The position numbers and the translations under genes are program-made. From contig JBNKEI010000080.1 in NCBI GenBank assembly GCA_050288705.1, forward strand, positions 1-42,857: DNA of 42,857 bases. The letters are read 5' to 3'. Shown in pieces: positions 32,878-39,977 of the stretch. Position 1 is the first letter of the stretch, and each line of letters starts with the position of its first letter. The stretch is from JBNKEI01 sp050288705. GTDB taxonomy: Bacteria; Myxococcota; Myxococcia; Myxococcales; UBA5297. A model generated the notes under the pieces. The model did no database searches, was not told the DNA's origin, and worked only from the letters and a program-made list of their open reading frames with translations.

Positions 32878-33654
32878 GTGTTTTACCCCACGAAAAATAA
32901 TGGATTTCGTCCAAAAAACGGATATTCCGCCAGTTCTTCCGAGGTCACGACGCCAGTTGACCGCTCTAGAAGCTTCGTTAATGTTCAAGCCCCTGTCAGG
33001 GGAGCGAAAGCAGCGCCGAAAGCGCCTCATGAAAAGGCCATTGGAGCAAATCGACCCGGGGATTCGAGGGGTTCTTCTCAAACTAAGTTGAAGAACGCCG
33101 ATTTTTTTAGGCCGAACGGCCCAAGACCGATGCCACCCCCCCACCAGCCACGCCGGCAATACTACCCCAACTACCCCAACTACCCCAACTTCCCCAACTT
33201 CCCCAATTATCCCAACTTCCCCAATTACCCCAACTTCCCCTCTAGACAAAAATCGAGCTTCTATTCTAGAAGTATTGTCAGTGGATGGAACGAATCGGGA
33301 TGCACTGTCACGTGCATTGCCATGGCGGCTCGCGTTAGTTACGCGAAAGCCCGAGAGGCCTCGATAAAAACAGGTGGCTTCACCCCTGGAGATGGCGGCA
33401 TGGCCATAAGCAATGCCAAGAAAGCGCTGGCATTTCTTGGCGTGTCATCAACCGTGCACTCTCAATCTGGAGGATGGAGCAGCCTTCCCGACTTTGCCAT
33501 TATCACGGTGGAAGGTGACACAGCTTTGCACGCGGTTCTTTTTCGTCGCAAGAACGACAGGAAGTATATCTACGATTGCAATGAGTATAGTCCGAAACCG
33601 ATCTCAAACTACACGCTGGACACCGACGGCTACTGCGCCGAAATACATGAATAA
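32878..33654 (+). CDS. Cysteine-peptidase-like protein with Asn-Tyr/Phe-Pro repeat linker
   Basis: A protein of about 258 residues in three parts. Residues 1-90 are basic and low in hydrophobics, without a signal peptide. A linker of repeated NYP/NFP triplets (about 96-121) follows. The C-terminal 130 residues resemble a papain-like C39 peptidase: GCTVTCIAMAARVSYAKARE with the catalytic Cys, then DTALHAVLFRRKNDRKYIYD with a His and a possible Asp, the expected Cys-His-Asp order. Such domains occur in bacteriocin processing, in secreted effectors and in polymorphic toxins. TGAGG lies 6 bases before GTG 32878; a TTG at 32866 is an alternative. No transporter or immunity gene is next to it, so its role stays open. 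Confidence 0.6.
   Translation: MFYPTKNNGFRPKNGYSASSSEVTTPVDRSRSFVNVQAPVRGAKAAPKAPHEKAIGANRPGDSRGSSQTKLKNADFFRPNGPRPMPPPHQPRRQYYPNYPNYPNFPNFPNYPNFPNYPNFPSRQKSSFYSRSIVSGWNESGCTVTCIAMAARVSYAKAREASIKTGGFTPGDGGMAISNAKKALAFLGVSSTVHSQSGGWSSLPDFAIITVEGDTALHAVLFRRKNDRKYIYDCNEYSPKPISNYTLDTDGYCAEIHE
33163..33240 (+). repeat. 9-base tandem repeat coding for Asn-Tyr/Phe-Pro
   Basis: About eight and a half copies of TACCCCAAC or TTCCCCAAC in frame inside the peptidase-like gene. The period of 9 keeps the frame whenever the copy number changes, so linker length can vary without breaking the protein. Confidence 0.85.
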
Positions 33655-33720
33655 CCTAAGCGGCGCACTAGAGTCATTGGTGGCTTTGATTAGGGCCGCT
33701 TTAGGTAGGCGGCGGAAACA

Positions 33721-33739
33721 GGGGATGGGGATAAGAAAA
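33721..33739 (+). repeat. 19-base repeat, left copy of a long-range inverted pair
   Basis: GGGGATGGGGATAAGAAAA here is present as the exact reverse complement at 42710-42728, about 9 kb away. It follows the peptidase-like gene and precedes the hairpin cluster. A chance 19-base match is very unlikely. It may be an end of a mobile element. Confidence 0.6.
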
Positions 33740-33752
33740 CAATGGACATCCT

Positions 33753-33842
33753 CACCGCCCTGAAGGACGGTGTCTCCAATTTCGTTCGGAAATCGGAGCC
33801 TTTGGCTCCTCGTTCTGTCCTTCCCCGCCCTAAAGGACGGGG
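33753..33842. repeat. Cluster of three hairpins, IS200/IS605-end-like
   Basis: CACCGCCCTGAAGGACGGTG (33753-33772), GGAGCCTTTGGCTCC (33795-33809) and CCCCGCCCTAAAGGACGGGG (33823-33842) each fold on themselves. The first and third share the core CGCCCT-AAGGACGG. Hairpins of this wording are common at ends of IS200/IS605-type elements, but no TnpA or TnpB can be read nearby. The remaining bases to 34103 hold no supported gene. Confidence 0.45.
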
Positions 33843-34023
33843 TTTGCCAAACATCTGGATCATCGGTCGGCACATGCGCAGTAGAATTATTACTAACCAA
33901 AAGACCGAGGCCGCTATCGGTTGTAATATACTCAACAGAATGGCTGAAATCGGAATGCCGCAACCGAATTTCAAGCTGCTAAATAATTCGCTCAAAAGAG
34001 AGAATTCTATTTACAGTATTGAG

Positions 34024-34037
34024 TCATGCAACAACGC
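34024..34037 (+). repeat. Left arm of a 14-base inverted repeat flanking the sulfatase gene
   Basis: TCATGCAACAACGC here has its exact reverse complement at 36076-36089, just after the sulfatase stop. The pair encloses one gene. Similar TGTTGCATGA-type ends occur in some insertion sequences. Confidence 0.4.
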
Positions 34038-34103
34038 AGCGTGATTGGTAAAAAATGAACAAACAGTCTTGACAGGCTACATGTCTCCTGACATGAATGC
34101 CAA

Positions 34104-36062
34104 ATGAATGATACTAAACAACGTCATACAAGTACTCAACCGTTGCGATTGGCCGTATTAGCCACTGCGTTGCTATCGACTTTTGTTTCCTCCTTAGTCT
34201 ATACCGACTATTTACGCAGTTTAGAATTTTCATTACTATCCTCATCTGCAACCGCTTATACCATAGGTTCTTATATTCTATATTTTTTGTGGGCTTCTCT
34301 CTTGGTTGCTCTTTTTCCTCTTGGATTAACTTTTTTTACCACCTCCAAACGCATAGTGTTTCTGACTTGTTCGGGCTTGTTTACTTTTATGCATTTGTTC
34401 TATTCTATCGATATTCGTGTTTTTACCTTTTTCAGATTCCATATTAATGGTTTTACGCTGGATGTCTTACGTCAGCCAAATGCAATCAAAGCGTTGGGCA
34501 TACAATGGCAGTCAATTGTATTGTTAATCGCACTTTTGGTTATAGTTTTTTTTACATGTTTTCTTTTAACTTCCTATTTGAATCGACTAAGTAGTCGAAT
34601 TAATCCCGTATCTTGGAAGCGTGCGATGCTCGCTGCGGTAGGATTAATCGTTGTTTTTTCTTTAGATAGACTTGGTTATGCTTATTATGGATTTAGAGAA
34701 ATTGAATTCGCAAGTGATTTGGCAGTAGTTCTTCCGGCATATCCTCGTGTAACTGCGCGAAAGCTAATGATTGGGTTAAAAGTTCCCGTCAGAGAACGGA
34801 TCTATACAGGAATCCCTTCTCCTGGAATAGGCACGACTTCGATCGGGCATTTGTCTTATCCAAAAACAGAAATGATTCCCAGCAGCCTACACGCGCAGCG
34901 CACACCAAATATTCTTGTATTAATGGCAGAAAGCTATCGATCGGATGTTCTGGAATCATCAGTTTCACCTTGGCTTACCGCTTTTGCAAAAAAATCTTTG
35001 GTTTCCAGAGAGCACTATTCTTCTAGTAATTGCACGCATTATGGTTTTTTTAGCCTGCTTTTTTCTATTGGACCATTACATTTCGAAGAGGCTCGTAACA
35101 GAAAATTCAAACCGTTTCCAATAAAGGCATTGCGTCAATTGGGGTATGAGATTCGTTATATTTCTTCAGCGCCGCTAAACTATTTCAATATTGATCAGAT
35201 TGTAGTTCAAAAGGAAGACGAGTTATCGTTAGACCATTTTGATGATGTGGTCGAAGCAGATCAAGCAATGGCAGATGAAATAAAGCGTTATTTGACTTCT
35301 TCGCATACAAAACCATTTTTTGTTCTTGGTTTCTTCAATTCAACTCATCACAACTATTCTTACCCCAAGAAGCACGAAATTTTTGTTCCTGTAGTTTCGC
35401 CGCGGTTTTCAATATATGATTTAAACCTTTACAAAAAAAGCAAACAACTTCTTAATCGGTACCGGAATAGTGCTCATTACGTTGATTCACTCATGAATGA
35501 AATTTTGGGCGCGTTGGAAGACTCTGGCAATGCAGATGATACTATAGTTGTAATTACCGGAGATCATGGAGAGTCCATCTTTGAGGATGGTCGATTTACT
35601 CATGCCTCGGCGTTTAGCTCGGTGCAAACAAACGTCCCGTTGATTCTGCGAATTCCTGGAGTGGAGGCACGAAACATTACCGGAATAACGCGCCATGTTG
35701 ATATTTTTCCCACTGTTTTCGAATCCATGGGTCTCAATTTACCGCCAGGGGCGTATAGCGATGGAAAATCGATACTCAACGGTGGTTCTTCTTCGGGACT
35801 AATCACTGGTTGTTCTTCAAAAACCCCAACAGAATTCGCAATCGTAAACAATAACGGTTTTGTTCCTTTTTCTATTGAAGGAGGAAAATTGACCATGCGA
35901 ACGGCGCTTGATTTTCGTGCTACTCCGCGAAAGACGAGCCAGGAAGAACTCTTGTGGTTAGAATCAAGAATTCCTTCCGCATTGGAGGAAATGCGGAATT
36001 TTCAGCGTAATGCCGACGATGCTTTCGTCATGGAATCGAATTCATCGGCAAGAGAACAGTAA
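34104..36062 (+). CDS. YejM/LtaS-like inner-membrane sulfatase-fold protein
   Basis: A 652-residue protein with about five transmembrane helices in the first 190 residues and a periplasmic alkaline-phosphatase/sulfatase domain from about 268. Visible are NILVLMAESYRSDVL (first metal Asp/Glu region), the nucleophile area SSSNCTHYGFFSLLFSIG, similar to YejM/PbgA, the metal motif GDHGE and the conserved RHVDIFPTV. This family includes lipoteichoic acid synthase, phosphoethanolamine transferases and YejM, which senses or binds lipids in the envelope. Whether this member is catalytic is unclear; Thr after Asn-Cys is the candidate nucleophile. A TTGACA lies 35 bases upstream, with no good -10. It is AT-rich and flanked by a 14-base inverted repeat. 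Confidence 0.85.
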   Translation: MNDTKQRHTSTQPLRLAVLATALLSTFVSSLVYTDYLRSLEFSLLSSSATAYTIGSYILYFLWASLLVALFPLGLTFFTTSKRIVFLTCSGLFTFMHLFYSIDIRVFTFFRFHINGFTLDVLRQPNAIKALGIQWQSIVLLIALLVIVFFTCFLLTSYLNRLSSRINPVSWKRAMLAAVGLIVVFSLDRLGYAYYGFREIEFASDLAVVLPAYPRVTARKLMIGLKVPVRERIYTGIPSPGIGTTSIGHLSYPKTEMIPSSLHAQRTPNILVLMAESYRSDVLESSVSPWLTAFAKKSLVSREHYSSSNCTHYGFFSLLFSIGPLHFEEARNRKFKPFPIKALRQLGYEIRYISSAPLNYFNIDQIVVQKEDELSLDHFDDVVEADQAMADEIKRYLTSSHTKPFFVLGFFNSTHHNYSYPKKHEIFVPVVSPRFSIYDLNLYKKSKQLLNRYRNSAHYVDSLMNEILGALEDSGNADDTIVVITGDHGESIFEDGRFTHASAFSSVQTNVPLILRIPGVEARNITGITRHVDIFPTVFESMGLNLPPGAYSDGKSILNGGSSSGLITGCSSKTPTEFAIVNNNGFVPFSIEGGKLTMRTALDFRATPRKTSQEELLWLESRIPSALEEMRNFQRNADDAFVMESNSSAREQ

Positions 36063-36075
36063 TTGCTTTATTGGT

Positions 36076-36089
36076 GCGTTGTTGCATGA
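36076..36089 (-). repeat. Right arm of the 14-base inverted repeat
   Basis: GCGTTGTTGCATGA is the exact reverse complement of 34024-34037 and begins 14 bases after the sulfatase stop. Confidence 0.4.
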
Positions 36090-36127
36090 ATATTTAAAAC
36101 CACTGCAATATCAGCAGCTTAGGTGAA

Positions 36128-36163
36128 GGTCTCACTGTGGCCTTTGACTGACTTTCGATACTA
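36128..36163 (+). repeat. 36-base direct repeat, left copy
   Basis: The stretch beginning GGTCTCACTGTGGCC and ending CTTTCGATACTA recurs at 42648-42683 with one mismatch (G at 36150, A at 42670). The right copy lies about 170 bases after an IS91-type transposase relic, so the motif is a good candidate for that element's terminus. The rest of the 36063-36365 gap holds a GC change near 36225 but no gene. Confidence 0.7.
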
Positions 36164-36365
36164 TATAATATCGCTCATTCTTTCGAATCTCGAATATTGA
36201 GTTATTCATTTTGCATTGTGGAGGGTTACCCGGTGCCGCGGTTCGTGTTGCGTCGACGGCGCTCTGAGCGATACAGTCTCATCACGTTACGATCAAAAAG
36301 GCGTATACGGGTATGGATCAACGGGTGATCCCCAAGCCCGGTGCGCACGGTAAATGGAGAAAGTC

Positions 36366-37319
36366 ATGAAAATCTCGTGCATTGACCACGTTCACCTTTT
36401 CCAGCGAAATCTTGAGGAATCAGTCGAATTCTTCTCAAAGCTCCTCGGCTCGCGCTGGCTCTTGATCGAGAAGCCCTGGCTGAAGATGGTCTGCGCCTTC
36501 TCCGACAACGGGATGGAAATCATCCAGCCCACGGGCAGAGACCCCGTCGGCATCATGGATCTGCTGGAACAGAAGGGCCCGTGCATCGGCGCCATCGGCT
36601 TCAAGGTGCCCGACATCGAAGCGGGGATCGCCGACCTCGAAGCCAGGGGCGTGGTCCTCGAGGGACGTGGCTCCTACGCCAAGAAGCCAGAGGTGGACAT
36701 CAAGGCGTGCAGCTTCAAACCCGAGTCTGCCCACGGGATGCCGATCGAGCTGGTGGAGTTCGGCTTTATGACGCCCACAAACGTCGCCCGTCTGAATTGG
36801 ATCCAGAAGATGCCCTGGATGCAGCCGTCCCTGGGCGAGAACTCCCTGCCCGACGTCCTGGGCAACGGGATCAACCACCTCAACCTGTTCCAGGAAGACC
36901 TGGAGACCACCGCCAAGTTCTTCACCAAGATCTTCGGGGCTCGCTGGCTCAAGCCGGTGGAGCGACCGGACCAGAAGTTCCGCTACGCCGTCTCCGACAT
37001 GGGCCTGAACATCATCCAGCCCACGGGCAACGACGATCTGGGCATCACCGCCTACATGAAGAAGCACGGCGAGGGCGTCGGCTCGATGGGGCTGAGGGTG
37101 AGGAACCTGGAAAAGGCGATTGCGCGGTTCGAGTCCCTGGGCGTCAAGCAGCTCGGTCGCCCGGTTTACACCGACAACAAGGAAGCCGATTTGAAGGCTG
37201 TGGTCTTCGATCCCGCCACCTGCAAGGGCGTGATGTTCGAGCTGGTCGAGCATCAGAACACTACCCCCGTGGGCCTGGCCAACCTCGACTGGGTCAAGAA
37301 CCTGGAGTGGATGGAATAG
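36366..37319 (+). CDS. Tandem VOC (glyoxalase/HPPD-like) domain protein, GC-rich
   Basis: A 317-residue protein made of two homologous halves, each a vicinal-oxygen-chelate domain. Half 1 runs from ISCIDHVHLFQRNLEESVEF to IELVEFGFM, half 2 from GINHLNLFQEDLETTAKFF to MFELVEHQN. Each has the paired text RWL, EIIQPTGRDPVGI or NIIQPTGNDDLGI, and a terminal Glu-containing strand. Metal-ligand candidates are His in DHVH or NHLN and Glu in ELVE. The family includes 4-hydroxyphenylpyruvate dioxygenase and methylmalonyl-CoA epimerase, but the substrate here cannot be named. GGAG lies 6 bases before ATG 36366; the ATG at 36354 overlaps that site. Its GC content is far above that of the flanks, so it was probably acquired. 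Confidence 0.85.
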   Translation: MKISCIDHVHLFQRNLEESVEFFSKLLGSRWLLIEKPWLKMVCAFSDNGMEIIQPTGRDPVGIMDLLEQKGPCIGAIGFKVPDIEAGIADLEARGVVLEGRGSYAKKPEVDIKACSFKPESAHGMPIELVEFGFMTPTNVARLNWIQKMPWMQPSLGENSLPDVLGNGINHLNLFQEDLETTAKFFTKIFGARWLKPVERPDQKFRYAVSDMGLNIIQPTGNDDLGITAYMKKHGEGVGSMGLRVRNLEKAIARFESLGVKQLGRPVYTDNKEADLKAVVFDPATCKGVMFELVEHQNTTPVGLANLDWVKNLEWME

Positions 37320-37396
37320 GCCCGCGCTGCGCGAGCACTCCGAGCTCCCCCCTCAGCTCCTCACCGCGCGCGCGAAGCCTGGCGTCTCGGTCAGGA

Positions 37397-37750
37397 TCAC
37401 GCGCGGCTTAGCCGCGGGTTGCGTGGGCAAATGAGCTCGCTCGACAGGCGCACGATCTCCTCGTCCGATGGCACGCGGGTGAGGGGGCCAAGCCGATCCT
37501 CCCAGTTCGCCCGCCGCAGCCGCCCCGCGATTTCGACGCCGCCGATCAGGTTGGCGCCGACCAAAACCCCGCCGTCGAACGCCAGAATTCGATACGGGCC
37601 ACGGGACCGATCTAGAAAACAGCGCCAACTCAATGCCGGCGTCGAGGTGCCGGCCGAGCTGGACTAAGCTCAAGCCGAAGACGGAGGCGACGTAATCCGG
37701 TGTGCCGCCGAAGTGTGTGGCCTTTCGGCCCGCCATGTTCCGGAGATCTA
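37397..37750 (-). pseudogene. Relic of an FAD-dependent pyridine nucleotide oxidoreductase C-terminus
   Basis: On the minus strand, one frame reads NMAGRKATHFGGTPDYVASV and then FGLSLVQLGRH; another continues with GPYRILAFDGGVLVGANLIG and GVEIAGRLRRA. Joined by a frameshift near 37640, these match the last part of NADH:nitrite-reductase/rubredoxin-reductase-type flavoproteins (NMAG, FGL, then the FDGG-LVGA-L-G strand pair). The front of the gene is missing. It shares the high GC of the VOC gene and is convergent with it, so both probably arrived as one block. Confidence 0.65.
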
Positions 37751-38719
37751 GTGGTTCTACTACCGACGATAGGCATTCTTCATTGCCATTATTTACAAGC
37801 GTCACCGTTGCGCTGCAGTCGCACTCAGACCACGCCAGGTTAACCTGTGCGCATGGTAATATGCAGGGTTAACTACAATCTTAGGAACGTCTGAAAACCT
37901 GCATATATTTAGGCATGCTGCACATTCATACGAAACGAAAATGAGCGTAGTATGCGACTCAGGACCCGTCAAACCTATTACTCGATAAATATATTCGTCT
38001 GAATCTCGCAAATTTCGGTTCTATCTTGTCGATTTTGGGAGCTACTGAAATGGGCACTTAAATCTGCATTTGCATCTGTATTCGCCGCGCAAGTATTGCT
38101 ATTTGAATCACAAGCATTAATGTCTGTTATATACTGCCCATGATTAGGTTGGTCAGCAACTAATTCATTGTCTCCCGGTGCATTCCTGCTCTCATTGCCG
38201 CTAATCCGACTTTGCCATGCTTCGATTTCTCTTACATCAGCCGCCTCACTTGCGCGTCGGTTACTGCTTTCAGGAATCGCCAAGCCAATGGGGATTGCTA
38301 AGTATCAGCTCGTCCGTGTGCCAGAACCACTCGACACCAAACTAGGCACAGCTTATCATGTCCATCTGGTTGCATGTTGAGATGAACTGAAATGCCTCGG
38401 AAAAAATATTTCCGACAGAGACAATATACATAACAGAAATTAGCAACAGACTGGTCCCTACGAGAACGTTTCATACTATACCTACGCCCGTTCCCCGAAG
38501 ATAGAGTAATCTTGCCTAAGCCACGTCTTTCATTTATTTCTAAAATCATATCATTTCATCCTTTTGCACAAAGAGCGGAAGATGAACTTTTTGACGGTAT
38601 CGACCGTCTTTTTCTATAAGATAACGCTGAAATAACATGGGTTTAATTTTAGCTATTCTTGATTTTATATCAACGATTTCCAAACCTATAAAAAATCGAA
38701 AACAATGGAAGTAGGATAT
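37751..38719. other. Nearly 1 kb without a convincing gene
   Basis: AT-rich DNA after the GC-rich block. The best frame is on the minus strand (37978-38283), about 100 residues rich in Asn, Asp and Ser with ACDSNSNTCAANTDANAD, which recalls secreted low-complexity proteins. It has only a TTG start and no signal peptide, so I do not call it. Other frames look random. No hairpin or repeat stands out. Confidence 0.4.
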
Positions 38720-38866
38720 ATGAACATCAAGACTATTATCCGAGTGGTAGTGCATTGTATACTCACAGGATTATTTGTGTTTATTGCAGTAATGATAGCT
38801 GAAGGCTGTGCGGAACAAACCATAGATGAAAAACACTTGGAACATTATAAGGAGATAGCTCCATAA
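38720..38866 (+). CDS. Small secreted or lipid-anchored peptide, doubtful
   Basis: A 48-residue frame from ATG 38720 (a second ATG at 38705): MNIKTIIRVVVHCILTGLFV, then FIAVMIAEGC and a charged end to a TAA. The basic start, hydrophobic core and AEGC look like a lipoprotein signal, though Glu at that place is unusual. A short GGA lies close upstream. The frame that follows is Cys-rich but shifted, so both could be pieces of one broken gene. Confidence 0.35.
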   Translation: MNIKTIIRVVVHCILTGLFVFIAVMIAEGCAEQTIDEKHLEHYKEIAP

Positions 38867-38868
38867 AC

Positions 38869-39051
38869 TTGTCGGAAAAGGCAGCATGTGCCACCGAGTA
38901 TCAGAATATATGCGGTAAATGTCATGTAGAATGTCCATCAAGAAATGAGCCAAAATGCATACCAGGCAAACAAGTAGAAGAATTCAATGAAGACAAGGAA
39001 ACTAAATCCCCCTATATGCGTAGATGGTATGCGGTTTGGCCAAAATGTTGA
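38869..39051 (+). CDS. Cys-rich 60-residue frame, doubtful
   Basis: The frame opens at a TTG and has six cysteines, with CGKCHVEC in the middle and WPKC as the end. It begins 2 bases after the preceding small frame but in another phase. The Cys spacing suggests a disulfide-rich secreted domain whose signal peptide is the frame before it, which would make the pair a frameshifted gene. No family is recognised. The 222 bases that follow contain only the palindrome listed next. Confidence 0.3.
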   Translation: MSEKAACATEYQNICGKCHVECPSRNEPKCIPGKQVEEFNEDKETKSPYMRRWYAVWPKC

Positions 39052-39223
39052 TTGTCTAGAAAATGTGGAAGTGATTCGCATCGACAAATTACTGGCTATC
39101 CCCAGTTGAGTATCAGATACGACTTCTGGACAAAAAGTACTAACGCTAACAACTAAAGACCGCCATGACAAAAAATAATTGACGTTGGACACTCTTGAAA
39201 TAGATTGAAATAACAGTGGTTTT

Positions 39224-39238
39224 TCTGTAAAGTACAGA
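39224..39238. promoter_or_regulatory. Perfect palindrome before the AT-hook protein gene
   Basis: TCTGTAAAGTACAGA has perfect 6-base arms around AAG and lies 35 bases before the start of the AT-hook/KOW-like gene. This is a good place for an operator, possibly autoregulatory. No match to a known consensus is claimed. Confidence 0.4.
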
Positions 39239-39273
39239 GAAATTTAATTTTCGATTACAAGTAGAGGATAGAT

Positions 39274-39729
39274 ATGCCAGCTATAGCAAAGGTAATATTG
39301 GACTCAAAAAGCGAGGATGTTACATACATGGCAAACGTTAATTTAGATTTTGCAATTTCTCAGTTGGCAGCAGAAGGTGTAGAGCGGGCACTTGCTCCTT
39401 ATCGGGATGTCCTTAAGAAAATGGCGCGATTGGTGGAAGGAGGAGTAGTAGGAGCAGGACAGCCTGTTGTAGCTAAGCGAGGTCCAGGACGTCCACCAGC
39501 ATCAGCCAAAGCGCTACCGCCGAAACCTGTTCGGCGAGTTATCCCGCAAAATGCGGTAAAAATGGTCTCCAACTTTCAGGTTGGACAAAAGGTTTCTTAT
39601 AAACAAGGCAAGGGTAGCTTTGGGGCAACTGTAATCGAAATCGATGCTAATCAAGGAATGCTTAAGCTTAAGCGGGAAGCAGATAGTAAAGAGATTGAGA
39701 GGCCCGCATCGAAGGTATACAAAGCCTGA
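39274..39729 (+). CDS. AT-hook plus KOW/SH3-like small DNA-binding protein
   Basis: A 151-residue protein. Residues 20-60 are helical. A basic hinge follows with AKRGPGRPPASAK, whose RGPGRPP core is an AT-hook that binds the minor groove of AT-rich DNA. The C-terminal 55 residues (FQVGQKVSYKQGKGSFGATV and IEIDANQGMLKLKR) have the beta-barrel wording of KOW/SH3-like or Tudor-like domains. A nucleoid-associated or silencing role would fit the AT-rich, element-laden surroundings, but that is inference. AGAGGA lies 6 bases before ATG 39274, which decides the start against an inner ATG at 39328. A palindrome lies upstream. No neighbour on either side is obviously linked. Confidence 0.7.
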   Translation: MPAIAKVILDSKSEDVTYMANVNLDFAISQLAAEGVERALAPYRDVLKKMARLVEGGVVGAGQPVVAKRGPGRPPASAKALPPKPVRRVIPQNAVKMVSNFQVGQKVSYKQGKGSFGATVIEIDANQGMLKLKREADSKEIERPASKVYKA

Positions 39730-39783
39730 ATTATTAAAATATGGCATACTCTTAATCTAAAAAACAAAGCGGGGTAATAATAA

Positions 39784-39924
39784 CGTTGTCCCCTTATTTA
39801 TTATTGGAGTGCTGGTAGTTTCGCCGGGTGGCTGGATCTGGTCCGGGCGATTGAGCGGCCTTTAGGAAAGATTTTGCCGTTTAGCGGATCTTCACGGGAG
39901 TTCCGTGGCGATTTGGAATTCTAA
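39784..39924 (+). pseudogene. Possible 3' remnant of an unknown gene
   Basis: One frame reads YYWSAGSFAGWLDLVRAIE and then RPLGKILPFSGSSREFRG to a TAA at 39922. The wording looks coding, while a TAA at 39781 cuts it off upstream and there is no start codon. I do not recognise the source. It lies between the AT-hook gene and the glycosyltransferase. Confidence 0.3.
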
Positions 39925-39977
39925 GCAAGCGTTATGGTTAAATATCGAGCGTCTCTATTTAATATAAGGAAGAAGTT

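Noticed and set aside
33163..33240. The short tandem array as a CRISPR-like repeat
   Set aside because: The period is only 9 bases with no spacers, and it is in frame within a coding sequence.
37128..37145. GGTTCGAGTCC resembling a tRNA T-loop
   Set aside because: It is inside the VOC coding sequence and no acceptor stem or anticodon arm can be built around it.
36435..37411. Long open frames on the opposite strand and in another phase across the VOC gene
   Set aside because: GC-rich coding DNA opens all frames; their wording is low-complexity His/Arg/Gly-rich, and the VOC frame has the ribosome site and clear domain repeats.
39768..39796. GGGG...CCCC after the AT-hook gene as a terminator
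   Set aside because: The stem is only four base pairs with a long loop and no T-run follows.
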